In this document: positions 62,830 to 64,000 of the stretch, one piece after another
Position numbering within the stretch: the stretch's first letter is position 1
How the letters are laid out: each line of letters opens with the position of its first letter
Made by a program: the position numbers and the translations under genes
Notes under the pieces: generated by a model
Seen by the model: the letters and a program-made list of their open reading frames with translations, nothing else
Told to the model about the DNA's origin: nothing
Databases searched by the model: none
Source of the DNA: Roseiarcus sp963780825
GTDB taxonomy: Bacteria > Pseudomonadota > Alphaproteobacteria > Rhizobiales > Beijerinckiaceae
Assembly (NCBI GenBank): GCA_963780825.1
Contig: CAWADL010000012.1
Location: 310,001 to 374,000 of the forward strand
DNA: 64,000 nt
Direction of reading: 5' to 3'

Positions 62830-64000
62830 ATGGCCACCAAGAACATTAATGGAACCTATACGTCGACCTATGTGCTAACGTCGGCGAACCCTTCCATATA
62901 TTTCGAGCCGACCAACAGCATCCTCACCACGAACCAGACCGGCGTCTACGGCGCCGCCGGCACGCTGTGGTCGGTGAGCAACGCCGGCGTGATCGGCATC
63001 AGCGGCGTTACGCATCACTCCGCCGTGTCGCTGAAGGGCGGCGGCAGCATCACCAACGATAAAGGCGGCGAGATAACCGCGTTCGGGACCTACGCCTTCG
63101 CTGACTCTATCCGGCGGCGCCGGCACGGTGAGCAACGCCGGCACGCTCGGCGCCTATGGCACGCATGTCGCGGGCATACTGGCTGAGGCGAGCGCCACAA
63201 CCACCAACACCGGTAACGATCTACGCCAAGACCGGTTCAACGGGGATGCGCGCGGCCGGCGTCGATCTGGCCGCCGGAGGCTCGTTCAAGAATTCGGGCG
63301 GCGCCGTCAACGCGTACGGATCGTATATCAGCGGCGTCGAGGTCAACGGCGGCGGATCGGTCACCAACTACGCCAAGATCAACGCCTACGTAGACAGCCG
63401 CGGCCACGGGTCGGCGGTCAAGTTCGTCGCGAGCGGCGGCTCTCTGACCAACGAGACGGCTGGCCAAATCTACGCCAGCGGCAGCCACGTCTCCGGGGTC
63501 TATTCGGCCTTCTCGGTCACCGTGACGAATTCGGGCTCGATTTCGGTAAAGACCGGATCTAGCGGATCGCATGGCACGGGCGTCAACCTCAACGGGGGCG
63601 GCAGCCTCACCAACAACAAGGGCGCGACCGTCTACGGCTACGGCAGTTACGTTTCCGCCGTCTATCTCAAGGGGTCAGGCGTCAGCGCGGACAACTCCGG
63701 CACGATCAAAGCCGTCAGCAATACCAGCGGTCACGTCGCCGGCGTCAATATTGCGATCAGCAGCGGGATTTTGCACAACGAGACGACCGGAACGATTAGC
63801 GCGTCGGGATATCACACGGCCGCAATCAACGCGATCGTAGGCGGCACGGTTTACAACTATGGTTCGGTTGACGATTCCGGCGCGCATGGCAATGGCGTCT
63901 ATTTCGTATCCGGAGGTTCGCTCACCAACTCAAGCTTGATCACGGAGACGGGAGGAGACGCCGGGGTCTCGGCTGCCTCGGGCGCAAGCATCCACAACAA
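62830..64000 (+). CDS. Giant beta-helical repeat (adhesin/autotransporter-passenger-like) protein, 3' end outside window
   Basis: About 390 residues are visible. The ATG at 62830 starts MATKNINGTYTSTYVLTS, with no signal peptide. The rest is a string of about 20-30-residue units rich in Gly, Ser, Asn and Thr (VSNAGTLGAYGTHVAGI, LNGGGSLTNNKGATVYGYGSYVSAVYL, NSGTIKAVS), the pattern of right-handed beta-helix passengers. The lack of a Sec signal suggests type I secretion or a C-terminal export signal outside the window; TolC is encoded 8 kb away. Breaks at about 63115 and 63222. Confidence 0.8.

Overview
The window is high-GC DNA from an alphaproteobacterium, most likely Hyphomicrobiales (Rhizobiales); a Methylocystaceae/Beijerinckiaceae-type host is possible but not proven. 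Lineage markers are a growth-pole-ring-like giant protein, a perfect CtrA box, a Ros/MucR regulator, PopZ, the pcm-tolC-popZ order, tadE/tadG genes and adenosylmethionine-dependent GANTC (CcrM) sites. There are no phage, transposase or CRISPR genes. The sequence behaves like a poorly polished long-read assembly: I count roughly seventy places where one inserted or lost base breaks a gene that is otherwise clearly intact. Such genes are given here as one CDS spanning the breaks, and the breaks are named in the entry. At least eight breaks sit exactly on GANTC sites, which looks like a base-calling footprint of CcrM methylation.

Layout. 1-7018 (minus): the N-terminal 2,300 or so residues of a giant two-TM, hendecad-repeat protein resembling the Agrobacterium GPR polar growth protein. 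It is divergent from an Hpt-domain gene and shares with it a promoter region holding a CtrA box. 7.8-9.2 kb: ferredoxin plus NADPH reductase. 9.4-11.8 kb: MucR-type regulator and ABC-F ATPase. 12.0-14.2 kb: sedolisin protease fused to a class 3 lipase. 14.7-17.1 kb: ornithine/arginine decarboxylase. 17.8-20.2 kb: acetyltransferase, methyltransferase and an orphan sugar-binding protein. 20.4-25.8 kb: HdeA-like protein, polysaccharide deacetylase, topoisomerase IB, acyltransferase, GST and a Kir-type channel. 25.9-28.4 kb: carboxyltransferase and Mrr endonuclease. 28.9-31.7 kb (minus): tadE, tadE-like and tadG. 32.0-37.8 kb: a toxin-antitoxin pair, deacetylase, class A beta-lactamase, RsmE, DUF1223, GNAT and acyltransferase.

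37.8-41.3 kb: proS-lolC-lolD. 41.4-42.9 kb: a complete cobalt-type nitrile hydratase operon. 43.2-46.6 kb (minus): guanidinobutyrase/agmatinase, FAD monooxygenase, zf-CHCC protein and methyltransferase. 46.7-50.9 kb: Fe-alcohol dehydrogenase, tyrS, psiE and a membrane protein. 51-55.9 kb: aroK-aroB (minus), tRNA-Cys, pcm, tolC, popZ. 56-59.1 kb (minus): parC, GNAT, cupin. 59.4-60.1 kb: a DUF433/DUF5615 toxin-antitoxin pair. 60.6-62.5 kb: TPR-sulfotransferase, preceded by the remnant of a paralogue. 62.8-64 kb: the start of a giant beta-helical surface protein.

Themes. Polar growth and cell-cycle control (GPR-like, PopZ, CtrA box, GANTC) and envelope work (LolCD, TolC, acyltransferases, Tad, adhesin) are prominent. 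Nitrogen chemistry appears as nitrile hydratase, guanidinobutyrase and an amino-acid decarboxylase. Several gaps between genes hold paired inverted-repeat elements, one family of which (about 90 bp) occurs three times.
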